Assembly: GCA_937903095.1 (NCBI GenBank)
Contig: CALCZN010000329.1
Location: 1-6,320 of the forward strand
DNA length: 6,320 nucleotides
Direction: 5' to 3'
Origin: Zeimonas sp937903095
GTDB lineage: Bacteria > Pseudomonadota > Gammaproteobacteria > Burkholderiales > Burkholderiaceae_E
Positions 1-5,055 of this stretch are shown here, one piece after another; position 1 is the first letter of the stretch; the number at the start of each line of letters is the position of its first letter. The position numbers and the translations under genes were made by a program. The notes below the pieces were generated by a model. The model saw only the letters and a program-made list of their open reading frames with translations. It was not told where the DNA came from and searched no databases.

Positions 1-1
1 C

Positions 2-241
2 GGCGCGAAACTCGATGCGATGGAGCAGAACCGCCTCGTCTACGAAGTCGACCCCGGTCCGCGCGGCGACCACGTGCACGTCTACGTCGACGACAAGGAA
101 GTCGGGATCCTGCGCCAGCGCAAGGGCAGCTACACGCTCGAGACGCTGCCGCCGGGCCCGCACCGGTTGTGCGTGAAGATCGTCAACAAGGCGCACACGC
201 CGATCAGGGTCGAGGATTGCGTGAAGGTCGTCGTCGAGTGA
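2..241 (+). CDS. C-terminal part of a small His-containing hypothetical protein (5' end outside window)
   Basis: The frame is open from the window edge through an ATG at 20 to the TGA at 239-241, so I treat it as the 3' part of a longer gene; from the ATG alone it would be 73 residues. The visible part holds the segment DHVHVYVDDKEVG, then a stretch that alternates hydrophobic and polar residues (LETLPPGPHRLCVKIVNKAH), ending in VKVVVE. This pattern fits an edge-to-edge beta-sandwich and resembles the small exported proteins of the DUF6130/DUF4399 kind, in which an H-x-H followed by DD and a later PPG-H-L-x-V motif recur. That family link is from memory and unproven. No signal peptide can be seen because the N-terminus is missing. 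No Shine-Dalgarno sequence is visible in the 19 bases before the ATG, which supports an upstream start. The His residues could bind metal, but this is inference. Confidence 0.6.
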   Translation, partial: GAKLDAMEQNRLVYEVDPGPRGDHVHVYVDDKEVGILRQRKGSYTLETLPPGPHRLCVKIVNKAHTPIRVEDCVKVVVE

Positions 242-290
242 AGGGCGAGGCGCGCGCGACCCGCCCCGGCGCTTGAGCGCGCGGCAGCGC

Positions 291-698
291 ATGGAGAACC
301 TCGCCTACGCGCTCGTGCAGCTCGTCCACAACTTCGGCGCGGTCGCCGTCACCGCGGCGCCGATCGCCGCGTCGCGGCCGGCCTTCGCATCGGACTCGGA
401 CCGGGGCGCGCTCGCCAGGCTCGTCGTCGTCGCCTGGGTCGTCCAGATCGCCAGCGGCGTTTCCTTCGGGCTGACGAGCCTGCACTACTACGGCGTACTG
501 CCCGACCTGAGCGCGATCGCGCGAACCGCGCTCGTCGTCAAGGTGCTGTGCGCCGCCGCCGGCCTGTCGCTCTCCGCGCTGATGCTCGCTCGCGGCGTGC
601 GCTGGAGCGCGCCCGCACGCGATCGCGGCTGGCACGCGCTGGCCGGGCTCGGGGCAACGGCGCTCGCCGGCGCCGCCGTGCTGCGCTGGTTCTCGTGA
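291..698 (+). CDS. Four-helix inner-membrane protein of unknown function
   Basis: The protein has 135 residues from the ATG at 291. A TTG at 273 in the same frame would add six polar residues; neither start has a convincing ribosome binding site, and I chose ATG because the sequence then opens directly with MENLAYALVQLVHNFG. Hydrophobic segments lie at about 5-28, 41-62, 78-100 and 114-132, giving four membrane helices. His13 in helix 1, a SLHYYG motif near 63-68 and a conserved-looking PDLSAIARTALVVK segment lie at or near membrane boundaries. The layout recalls small CopD/DUF2269-like membrane proteins, but I cannot name a family with confidence. It begins 49 bp after the preceding gene on the same strand, so the two may be cotranscribed. 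If the first protein is exported and binds metal, this could be its membrane partner; that is speculation. Confidence 0.7.
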   Translation: MENLAYALVQLVHNFGAVAVTAAPIAASRPAFASDSDRGALARLVVVAWVVQIASGVSFGLTSLHYYGVLPDLSAIARTALVVKVLCAAAGLSLSALMLARGVRWSAPARDRGWHALAGLGATALAGAAVLRWFS

Positions 699-709
699 CC
701 TACGCGCGA

Positions 710-763
710 CCTGCGCTAGCAGGCGAGGCACTCGCGGCCGCTTCGGACTGCGAGCGCCGCGAG
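710..763. terminator. Two hairpins in the convergent gap, possible bidirectional transcription end
   Basis: The 66-bp gap between the membrane-protein gene and the oppositely oriented ligase holds CCTGC-GCTA-GCAGG at 710-723 (5-bp stem, 4-nt loop) and an 8-bp inverted repeat, CTCGCGGC at 731-738 with GCCGCGAG at 756-763. The location between convergent genes fits transcript ends. Neither hairpin is followed by a T tract on either strand, so intrinsic termination is doubtful and Rho-dependent ending or simple 3' end protection is equally possible. Confidence 0.35.
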
Positions 764-764
764 T

Positions 765-2411
765 TCAGGCCGTCTCGGGCAGCCGGTAGTCGGCGAACTG
801 TTCGCGCAGCTTCGTCTTCAGCACCTTGCCGGTGGCGCCCAGCGGGATCTGCTCGACGAACTGCACGTCATCGGGCGTCCACCACTTGGCGACCTTGCCC
901 TCGTAGTACGCGATCAGCTCGTCGCGCGTCACCTGCGCGTCGGGCTTCTTCACCACGACCAGCAGCGGGCGCTCGTCCCACTTCGGGTGCGACACGCCGA
1001 TGACGGCGGCATTGGCCACCGCCGGATGCGCGAGCGCCAGGTTCTCCAGCTCGATCGAGCTGATCCACTCGCCGCCCGACTTGATGACGTCCTTGCTGCG
1101 GTCGGTGATGTGCATGTAGCCGTCGGCGTCGATCGTGGCGACGTCGCCGGTGGGAAACCAGCCGCGCCCGTCGGCGTCGTAGTGCAGCGGGTCGCCCCCC
1201 TCGCCGCGGAAATACTCCTTGACCACCCACGGCCCGCGCACCATCAGGTTGCCGAAGGTCTGGCCGTCCCACGGCAGCTCGTTGTCCTGGTCGTCGACGA
1301 TCTTCATGTCGACGCCGAAGATCACGTGCCCCTGTTTCTCGAGCAGCTTCTGCTGCGCCGCCTCGGGCAGCTTCAGGTGCTTGTTCTGCAGCTTGCACAG
1401 CGTGCCCAGCGGCGACATCTCGGTCATGCCCCAGGCATGGATCACCTCGACGCCGTATTCCTCGCGGAAGGCGCGGATCATCGCCGGCGGACACGCCGAG
1501 CCGCCGATCACCGTGCGCTGCAGCGTCGAGAACTTCGCCCCCGTCTGCTTCATGTGCTGCAGCAGCCCGAGCCAGACGGTGGGCACGCCGGCCGAGAAAG
1601 TGACGCCCTCGGCCTCGAAGAGTTCGTAGATCGACTTGCCGTCCAGCTGCGGGCCGGGGAACACGAGCTTGGCGCCGACCAGCGGCGCGGAGTACGGCAC
1701 GCCCCACGCGTTGACGTGGAACATCGGCACGACCGGCAGGATCGAGTCGCGCGACGAGGCGCCCATGCCGTCGGGCAGCGCCGACGCGTAGGCGTGCAGC
1801 ACGGTGGAGCGATGCGTGTACATCGCGCCTTTCGGATTGCCGGTGGTGCCCGAGGTGTAGCACAGGCCGACGGCCGTACGCTCGTCGAGCTGCGGCCACT
1901 CGAAGCCTTCGCTGCCCTGCTCGAGGAAGCTCTCGTAGTTGACGAGATTCGGAAGCTTGTCGGATTTCGGCTGGCGATCGGCGTCGCACATCGCGATCCA
2001 GCTCTTCACGTTCGGGCAGTGCTCGGCGATCGCTTCGACGATCGGCAGGAACGTGAGATCGAAGGCCAGATGCTCGTCGCCGGCATGGTTGACGATCCAG
2101 GCGATCTGCTGCGGATGCAGCCGCGGGTTCAGCGTGTGGATCACGGCGCCCATGCCGCCCACCGCGTAATACAGCTCCAGATGCCGATAGCCGTTCCAGG
2201 CGAGCGTGGCCACGCGATCGCCGATGCCGACGCCGGTGCGCACGAAAGCATCGGCCAGCTTGCGAGTACGCCGCTCGCAATCGGCGTAGGTGTAGCGGTG
2301 CAGGTCGCCTTCGACGCGTCGCGACACGACCTCGGTGTCGCTGAAATGGCGCGCGGCGTGCTGCAGGATGCTCGATACCAGCAGCGGCATGTCCATCATC
2401 AAGCCTTGCAT
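765..2411 (-). CDS. AMP-forming acyl-CoA ligase, 3-(methylthio)propionyl-CoA ligase / medium-chain type
   Basis: This 548-residue cytoplasmic enzyme belongs to the ANL adenylate-forming superfamily. It should activate a carboxylic acid with ATP to the acyl-AMP and then form the CoA thioester. All core motifs are present: the phosphate loop YTSGTTGNPKG at 185-195, the MFHVNAWG segment at 230-237, GMTEMSPL at 328-335, the TGD at 421-423, the hinge DRSKDVIKSGGEWIS at 437-451 and the catalytic Lys529 in PLGATGK. Length is normal and no key residue is missing. The opening (MQGLMMDMPLLVSSILQHA, then VVSRRVEGDLHRYTY) is typical of proteins named DmdB-like or medium-chain fatty acyl-CoA ligases; substrate cannot be settled from sequence, so a fatty acid, methylthiopropionate or an aromatic acid are all open. 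The start has AGGAG 8 nt upstream (2420-2424 on plus) plus a second AAGGAG close to the ATG. It stands alone, divergent from msrB. Confidence 0.95.
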   Translation of the reverse strand: MQGLMMDMPLLVSSILQHAARHFSDTEVVSRRVEGDLHRYTYADCERRTRKLADAFVRTGVGIGDRVATLAWNGYRHLELYYAVGGMGAVIHTLNPRLHPQQIAWIVNHAGDEHLAFDLTFLPIVEAIAEHCPNVKSWIAMCDADRQPKSDKLPNLVNYESFLEQGSEGFEWPQLDERTAVGLCYTSGTTGNPKGAMYTHRSTVLHAYASALPDGMGASSRDSILPVVPMFHVNAWGVPYSAPLVGAKLVFPGPQLDGKSIYELFEAEGVTFSAGVPTVWLGLLQHMKQTGAKFSTLQRTVIGGSACPPAMIRAFREEYGVEVIHAWGMTEMSPLGTLCKLQNKHLKLPEAAQQKLLEKQGHVIFGVDMKIVDDQDNELPWDGQTFGNLMVRGPWVVKEYFRGEGGDPLHYDADGRGWFPTGDVATIDADGYMHITDRSKDVIKSGGEWISSIELENLALAHPAVANAAVIGVSHPKWDERPLLVVVKKPDAQVTRDELIAYYEGKVAKWWTPDDVQFVEQIPLGATGKVLKTKLREQFADYRLPETA

Positions 2412-2471
2412 GTCTCCTTCTCCTGATCTCGTGGGTCCCGTTCGCGCCGCGCCGGGCGCCGGTTCAGCGGA

Positions 2472-2477
2472 ATTCTA
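2472..2477 (-). promoter_or_regulatory. Possible -10 box for the acyl-CoA ligase
   Basis: The minus strand reads TAGAAT here, five of six matches to TATAAT, in a region otherwise rich in G and C. Transcription would start near 2465 and give a leader of about 54 nt ending in the strong AGGAG before the ligase start. No good -35 hexamer lies 16-18 bp away, so the call rests on the hexamer and its position between divergent genes. Confidence 0.3.
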
Positions 2478-2518
2478 GCGTTCGGCAAGGGTCGCCCGGG
2501 CCTTCCCCACGAGCGGCC

Positions 2519-2524
2519 TAGAAT
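2519..2524 (+). promoter_or_regulatory. Possible -10 box for msrB
   Basis: A second TAGAAT, now on the plus strand, lies 42 bp from the minus-strand copy. It would start transcription around 2531, inside the first copy of the 19-bp tandem repeat, giving a leader of about 58 nt. The expected -35 position (about 2496-2501) is GC only and does not match, so an activator-dependent promoter or chance are both possible. Confidence 0.3.
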
Positions 2525-2570
2525 GGACCGATCGAAGCGAAGTGGACCGATCGAAGCGAAGCGATCGAAG
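2524..2570 (+). repeat. Perfect 19-bp tandem duplication plus partial third copy in the msrB leader
   Basis: The 19 bases TGGACCGATCGAAGCGAAG at 2524-2542 are repeated without change at 2543-2561, and the core CGATCGAAG occurs a third time at 2562-2570. Each copy contains the palindrome CGATCG. The array sits immediately before the msrB ribosome binding site (GGAGG, 2574-2578). It may be a recent slippage duplication, or a pair of operator sites; the sequence does not decide. Confidence 0.85.
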
Positions 2571-2588
2571 AACGGAGGTCAGCGGCTC

Positions 2589-3023
2589 ATGAACAGCCCG
2601 AAAGCCGGAACACCCCGGCGGGTCGAGAAGACCGACGAGCAGTGGCGCGCCCAGCTCTCGCCCGAGGAATACGCGATCGCGCGCCGGGGCTCCACCGAGC
2701 GCGCGTTCAGCGGGCGCTACTACGACCACCACGAGGCGGGACGCTACGTCTGCGTGTGCTGCGGCACGCCGCTGTTCGCCGCGGAGCGCAAATACGAATC
2801 GGGCAGCGGATGGCCCAGCTGGTGGGCGCCGATCCGCGAGGAGAATCTCGCGCAGCGCGTCGACACGAGCCACGGGATGCGCCGGGTAGAGGTGCTGTGC
2901 GCCGCCTGCGACGCGCACCTGGGCCACGTCTTCGAGGACGGGCCGCCGCCCACCGGCCTGCGCTACTGCATCAACTCGGCGTCGCTGCGTTTCGAGCCGG
3001 AGACCCGCGAAGGGTCCGGGTGA
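2589..3023 (+). CDS. msrB: Peptide-methionine (R)-S-oxide reductase MsrB
   Basis: MsrB reduces the R epimer of methionine sulfoxide in proteins, usually with thioredoxin as electron donor, and acts in the cytoplasm when, as here, no signal peptide is present. From the ATG at 2589 it has 144 residues, normal for a single-domain MsrB. The zinc-binding pairs are Cys55/Cys58 (in YVCVCCGTPLF) and Cys104/Cys107 (in CAACDAHLGHVF); the catalytic Cys127 lies in RYCINSASLRF. The SGxGWPSW motif at 71-78 carries Ser73 where E. coli MsrB has the resolving Cys, so regeneration must go another way; Cys57 is an extra thiol near the zinc site. The start is set by GGAGG at 2574-2578, 10 nt upstream. An ATG at 2523 in frame would add 22 residues, but these are encoded by the tandem repeat and the ribosome binding site, so I reject it. 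Confidence 0.95.
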   Translation: MNSPKAGTPRRVEKTDEQWRAQLSPEEYAIARRGSTERAFSGRYYDHHEAGRYVCVCCGTPLFAAERKYESGSGWPSWWAPIREENLAQRVDTSHGMRRVEVLCAACDAHLGHVFEDGPPPTGLRYCINSASLRFEPETREGSG

Positions 3024-3031
3024 GCGCTTCT

Positions 3032-3160
3032 CTAGCTGCGCTTGACCTTCTCGAGCATGCGGAAGATCGGTCGCTTCGAGCCGTTGAAGAGGCGCTTGAG
3101 CGACTTGGGAAGGCAACGCCGCTCGAGCGTGTTGCGGCGATTTCGGGTACGTTCGGCCAT
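3032..3160 (-). CDS. 42-residue strongly basic small protein
   Basis: The protein begins MAERTRNRRNTLERR and ends MLEKVKRS before a TAG. It holds 10 Arg and 5 Lys against 3 Glu and no Asp, a net charge of about +12, with one Cys (residue 16) and a central amphipathic stretch around LKRLFNGSKRPIF (21-33). Support for a real gene: GGAG lies 6 nt before the ATG (3167-3170 on plus); third codon positions are mostly G or C, like the neighbours; and it exactly fills the space between msrB, whose stop is 8 bp away and convergent, and yciB, which diverges 38 bp from its start. No membrane helix or signal peptide is seen. I do not recognise a family. Binding to nucleic acid, ribosome or acidic lipid would suit the charge, but that is inference. 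It is below the length limits of many gene finders. Confidence 0.65.
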   Translation of the reverse strand: MAERTRNRRNTLERRCLPKSLKRLFNGSKRPIFRMLEKVKRS

Positions 3161-3182
3161 CGGAATCTCCAGCGAATCCGCG

Positions 3183-3192
3183 ATCATATACT
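3183..3192. promoter_or_regulatory. Overlapping divergent -10 elements between the small basic protein gene and yciB
   Basis: The AT-rich island ATCATATACT reads TATACT at 3187-3192 on the plus strand and TATGAT at 3188-3183 on the minus strand, each close to TATAAT. The plus element would start transcription at about the A of the yciB ATG; the minus element would start near 3176, leaving a leader of about 15 nt that carries GGAG for the 42-residue gene. Shared symmetric -10 regions firing both ways are a known bacterial arrangement. No good -35 is visible for either direction. Confidence 0.35.
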
Positions 3193-3198
3193 GACGCC

Positions 3199-3735
3199 AT
3201 GAAGCTGCTCTTCGACCTGTTCCCGGTCGTCCTGTTCTTCGTCGCCTACAAGGCGGCGAACATCTACGTCGCCACGGCGGTGGCGATCGTCGCGAGCATC
3301 GGGCAGATCGGCTGGCTTCTCGCCCGGCGCAAGCGCGTCGAGGGAATGCAGTGGGCGAGCCTGGCGATCATCGTGCTGTTCGGCGGCATGACGCTGCTGC
3401 TGCAGGACGAGACCTTCATCAAGTGGAAGCCCACGGTGCTGTACGGCCTGTTCGCGCTGGTTCTCGGCGCGGCCCAGCTGCTGTTCGATCGCAACCTGAT
3501 CCGCTCCGCGATGGGAAAGCAGATCGCGCTGTCCGAGCCGATCTGGTCGCGGCTGAACCTGCTGTGGGTGGGGTTCTTCGTCGTGATGGCGGCGCTGAAT
3601 CTGTTCGTCGCCTATCGCTTCCCCACCGACACCTGGGTGAACTTCAAGCTCTTCGGCACCACGGGGCTGACGCTGGCGTTCGTCCTCGCGCAGGCGCTGT
3701 ACGTCGGGCGCCACGTGCAGGAAGAAAGCCCGTGA
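3199..3735 (+). CDS. yciB: YciB/septation protein A family inner-membrane protein
   Basis: YciB (also called IspZ or septation protein A) is an inner-membrane protein linked to cell division, elongation and envelope integrity; its molecular activity is not settled. The 178-residue product begins MKLLFDLFPVVLFFVAYK, the standard family N-terminus, which fixes the start although no Shine-Dalgarno sequence precedes it. Hydrophobic segments lie near 21-41, 52-68, 79-97, 118-137 and 152-170. Family signatures include LQDETFIKWKPT at 68-79, LYGLFA at 81-86 and the WVNFKLFGTTGLT stretch at 146-158. The last codons overlap the GTG start of bolA (GTGA), so the two are translationally coupled. A TATACT hexamer 6 bp before the ATG raises the possibility of a leaderless transcript. 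Length is normal and nothing is broken. Confidence 0.95.
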   Translation: MKLLFDLFPVVLFFVAYKAANIYVATAVAIVASIGQIGWLLARRKRVEGMQWASLAIIVLFGGMTLLLQDETFIKWKPTVLYGLFALVLGAAQLLFDRNLIRSAMGKQIALSEPIWSRLNLLWVGFFVVMAALNLFVAYRFPTDTWVNFKLFGTTGLTLAFVLAQALYVGRHVQEESP

Positions 3736-4052
3736 CGAAGCCCGTGCCGACACCCATGAGGCGCCCCACGCTCGACGAAATCCGCGAGCGGCTGGCAGGC
3801 GTCTTTCCCGACGCCGACATCGCCTTGCGCGACGACAGCGCGCTTCATGCCGGTCACGCGGGAGCGGCCGGTGGCGCGGGGCATTTCCATGTCCGCATCG
3901 TCAGCGGCCGCTTCGACGGACTGCGCACCGTGCTGCGCCATCGCCTCGTGTATGATGCCGTGCACGACTGGATGCCGCAGCGCATTCACGCGCTCGCGAT
4001 CGAAGCCCTCACGCCCACCGAGAGACCCGACGGTTCTTCCGCCGAAGCCTGA
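3732..4052 (+). CDS. bolA: BolA family protein
   Basis: BolA proteins act with monothiol glutaredoxins in Fe-S handling, and in E. coli BolA also affects transcription and cell shape. Starting from the GTG at 3732 the product has 106 residues. Family marks are the DDSALHAGHAG segment at 34-44, the HFHVRIVSGRFDG strand-turn at 51-63, RHRLVYDAVHDWM at 69-81 and the IHALAIEA strand at 85-92, whose His86 matches the conserved Fe-S-related His. I chose GTG because AGGAAG (3719-3724) is 7 nt upstream and because the GTGA overlap with yciB fits coupling; the ATG at 3756 would give a 98-residue form but has no ribosome binding site. The final residues after 93 are polar and probably disordered. It is followed 73 bp later by the isomerase gene with no obvious promoter between them. 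Confidence 0.93.
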   Translation: MTKPVPTPMRRPTLDEIRERLAGVFPDADIALRDDSALHAGHAGAAGGAGHFHVRIVSGRFDGLRTVLRHRLVYDAVHDWMPQRIHALAIEALTPTERPDGSSAEA

Positions 4053-4125
4053 GCCGCCCTTCCCCGCGGCCGTCCCGTCGATCTGCGCAGCCCGCGCATC
4101 CTTCATGCCTGTACAAGGATTCTTT

Positions 4126-4914
4126 ATGCACCGGAACCGTTCGCTGCGTCTCGCGCGGACCGCAGCGCTCGTGCTGCTTCCGATCGCTTCGTTCGCTTTC
4201 GCGCAGAACGCCGCGATCGTCAACAACAAGCCGATTCCCAAGGAAAGGGTCGACGAATTCGTCCAGGTGCTCGCCGCGCAGGGCCGGCCCGATACCCCGG
4301 AATTGCGGGCAGCGGTGCGCGACGAGCTGATCGCGCGCGAGCTGTTCGTCCAGGAGGCCGAGAAGAAGGGCCTGGCTCGCAACAGCGACGTGCAGAGGCA
4401 ACTGGAGAACGCGCGCCAGGAAATCCTGATCCGCGCGACGATCCGTGATTACCTGAAGGCGCACCCGATCACCGACGGGGAGATCCAGGCCGAATACGAC
4501 CGGCTCAAGACGCAGGTCGGCGAGAAGGAATACCGGCCCAGTCATATCCTGGTCGAGACCGAGGACGAGGCCAAGGCGATCATCGCGCAGCTGAAGAAGG
4601 GCGCGAAGTTCGACGAACTGGCGAAGAAATCGAAGGACCCGGGTTCGGCGCAATCCGGCGGCGACCTCGACTGGAACACGCCCGGCACCTTCGTCAAGGA
4701 GTTCTCCGACGCGATGGTCAAGCTCGAGAAGGGCAAGTACACCGAAGAGCCGGTGAAATCGCAGTTCGGCTGGCACGTCATCCGCCTGGACGACGTGCGA
4801 GAGGCGAAGGCGCCGCCGCTCGAGCAGGTCCGTCCGCAGATCCAGCAGGAACTGGAGCGCAAGCGCGTGCAGCAACTGCAGCAGGACCTGCGCGCGAAGG
4901 CGAAGATCCAGTAG
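4126..4914 (+). CDS. Secreted parvulin-type peptidyl-prolyl cis-trans isomerase (PpiC/SurA-like)
   Basis: This is a 262-residue periplasmic folding factor. A Sec signal peptide spans about 1-26 (MHRNRSLRLARTAAL..., hydrophobic core 12-25, cleavage after AFA). A helical SurA_N-like chaperone region follows to about 135, including NNKPIPKERVDEFV and RDELIARELFVQEAEKKG. The parvulin domain covers about 138-225, with RPSHILVETEDEA (137-149), AKKSKDPGSAQSGGDLDW (166-183), the EFSDAMVKLEKG turn (192-203) and FGWHVIRLDD (214-223). The C-terminal 30 residues form a charged Gln/Lys-rich helix that should pack on the N-terminal region. Catalytic activity is likely but not provable from motifs alone. 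The reading frame is open far upstream into bolA; I set the start at 4126 because AAGGA (4115-4119) is 6 nt before it and the signal peptide then has normal length. The ATG at 4105 would add seven residues. Confidence 0.93.
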   Translation: MHRNRSLRLARTAALVLLPIASFAFAQNAAIVNNKPIPKERVDEFVQVLAAQGRPDTPELRAAVRDELIARELFVQEAEKKGLARNSDVQRQLENARQEILIRATIRDYLKAHPITDGEIQAEYDRLKTQVGEKEYRPSHILVETEDEAKAIIAQLKKGAKFDELAKKSKDPGSAQSGGDLDWNTPGTFVKEFSDAMVKLEKGKYTEEPVKSQFGWHVIRLDDVREAKAPPLEQVRPQIQQELERKRVQQLQQDLRAKAKIQ

Positions 4915-5038
4915 CGCCAGGTCCGCCCGCCGTGGCGGACCTCGTGGCATGGCCCGGCCGCCGCGCCGGGCTTCGTGACATAGTCCGGCCGCGGCGCCGG
5001 GCTTCGCGGGACAGCCCGGCCATCGAGCCGGGCTTTCT
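4915..5038 (+). repeat. Four 31-bp tandem units, each forming a hairpin
   Basis: Units run 4915-4945, 4946-4976, 4977-5007 and 5008-5038. Each has a left arm, a 6-nt loop and a right arm, with hairpin centres at 4930.5, 4961.5, 4992.5 and 5023.5, exactly 31 bp apart. Units 2 and 3 match at 26 of 31 bases, units 2 and 4 at 23, units 1 and 2 at 22. Unit 1 forms AGGTCCGCC / GGCGGACCT; units 2 and 4 form GCCCGGC / GCCGGGC; unit 3 forms GTCCGGC / GCCGGGC with one G-T pair. The array begins directly after the isomerase stop codon and ends before the convergent BON-CBS gene. Confidence 0.9.
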
Positions 5039-5039
5039 T
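5013..5039 (+). terminator. Rho-independent terminator of the yciB-bolA-isomerase unit
   Basis: The last unit of the array forms an 8-bp perfect stem, AGCCCGGC (5013-5020) with GCCGGGCT (5027-5034), around the loop CATCGA, and is followed by the T-rich run TTCTT (5035-5039). It is the only one of the four hairpins with a T-rich tail, so it is the likely true terminator for plus-strand transcription. No matching T tract serves the minus-strand gene that ends at 5056. Confidence 0.75.
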
Positions 5040-5055
5040 GTCCCCGCGGCCGGAC

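Noticed and set aside
204..731. Minus-strand frame of 175 codons opposite the membrane-protein gene
   Set aside because: Arg/Gly-rich shadow translation without motifs; the plus-strand frame has clear membrane helices.
987..2426. Long open frame (479 codons) opposite the acyl-CoA ligase, and another of 470 codons on the minus strand at 868-2280
   Set aside because: Both are shadows of the ligase in high-GC DNA: their translations are Arg/Ala/His-rich with no family motifs, while the ligase frame has every expected catalytic motif.
2523..2588. Upstream ATG extending MsrB by 22 residues
   Set aside because: The extension is made of the tandem repeat and the GGAGG ribosome binding site, matches nothing in MsrB, and the ATG at 2589 is correctly spaced from that site.
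3612..4382. Minus-strand frame of 256 codons opposite the yciB 3' end, bolA and the start of the isomerase gene
   Set aside because: It crosses three recognisable genes in antisense and has no family features of its own.
4915..5038. CRISPR-like array
   Set aside because: The units are contiguous hairpins with no unique spacers, only four copies, and no cas genes nearby; a hairpin array/terminator fits better.
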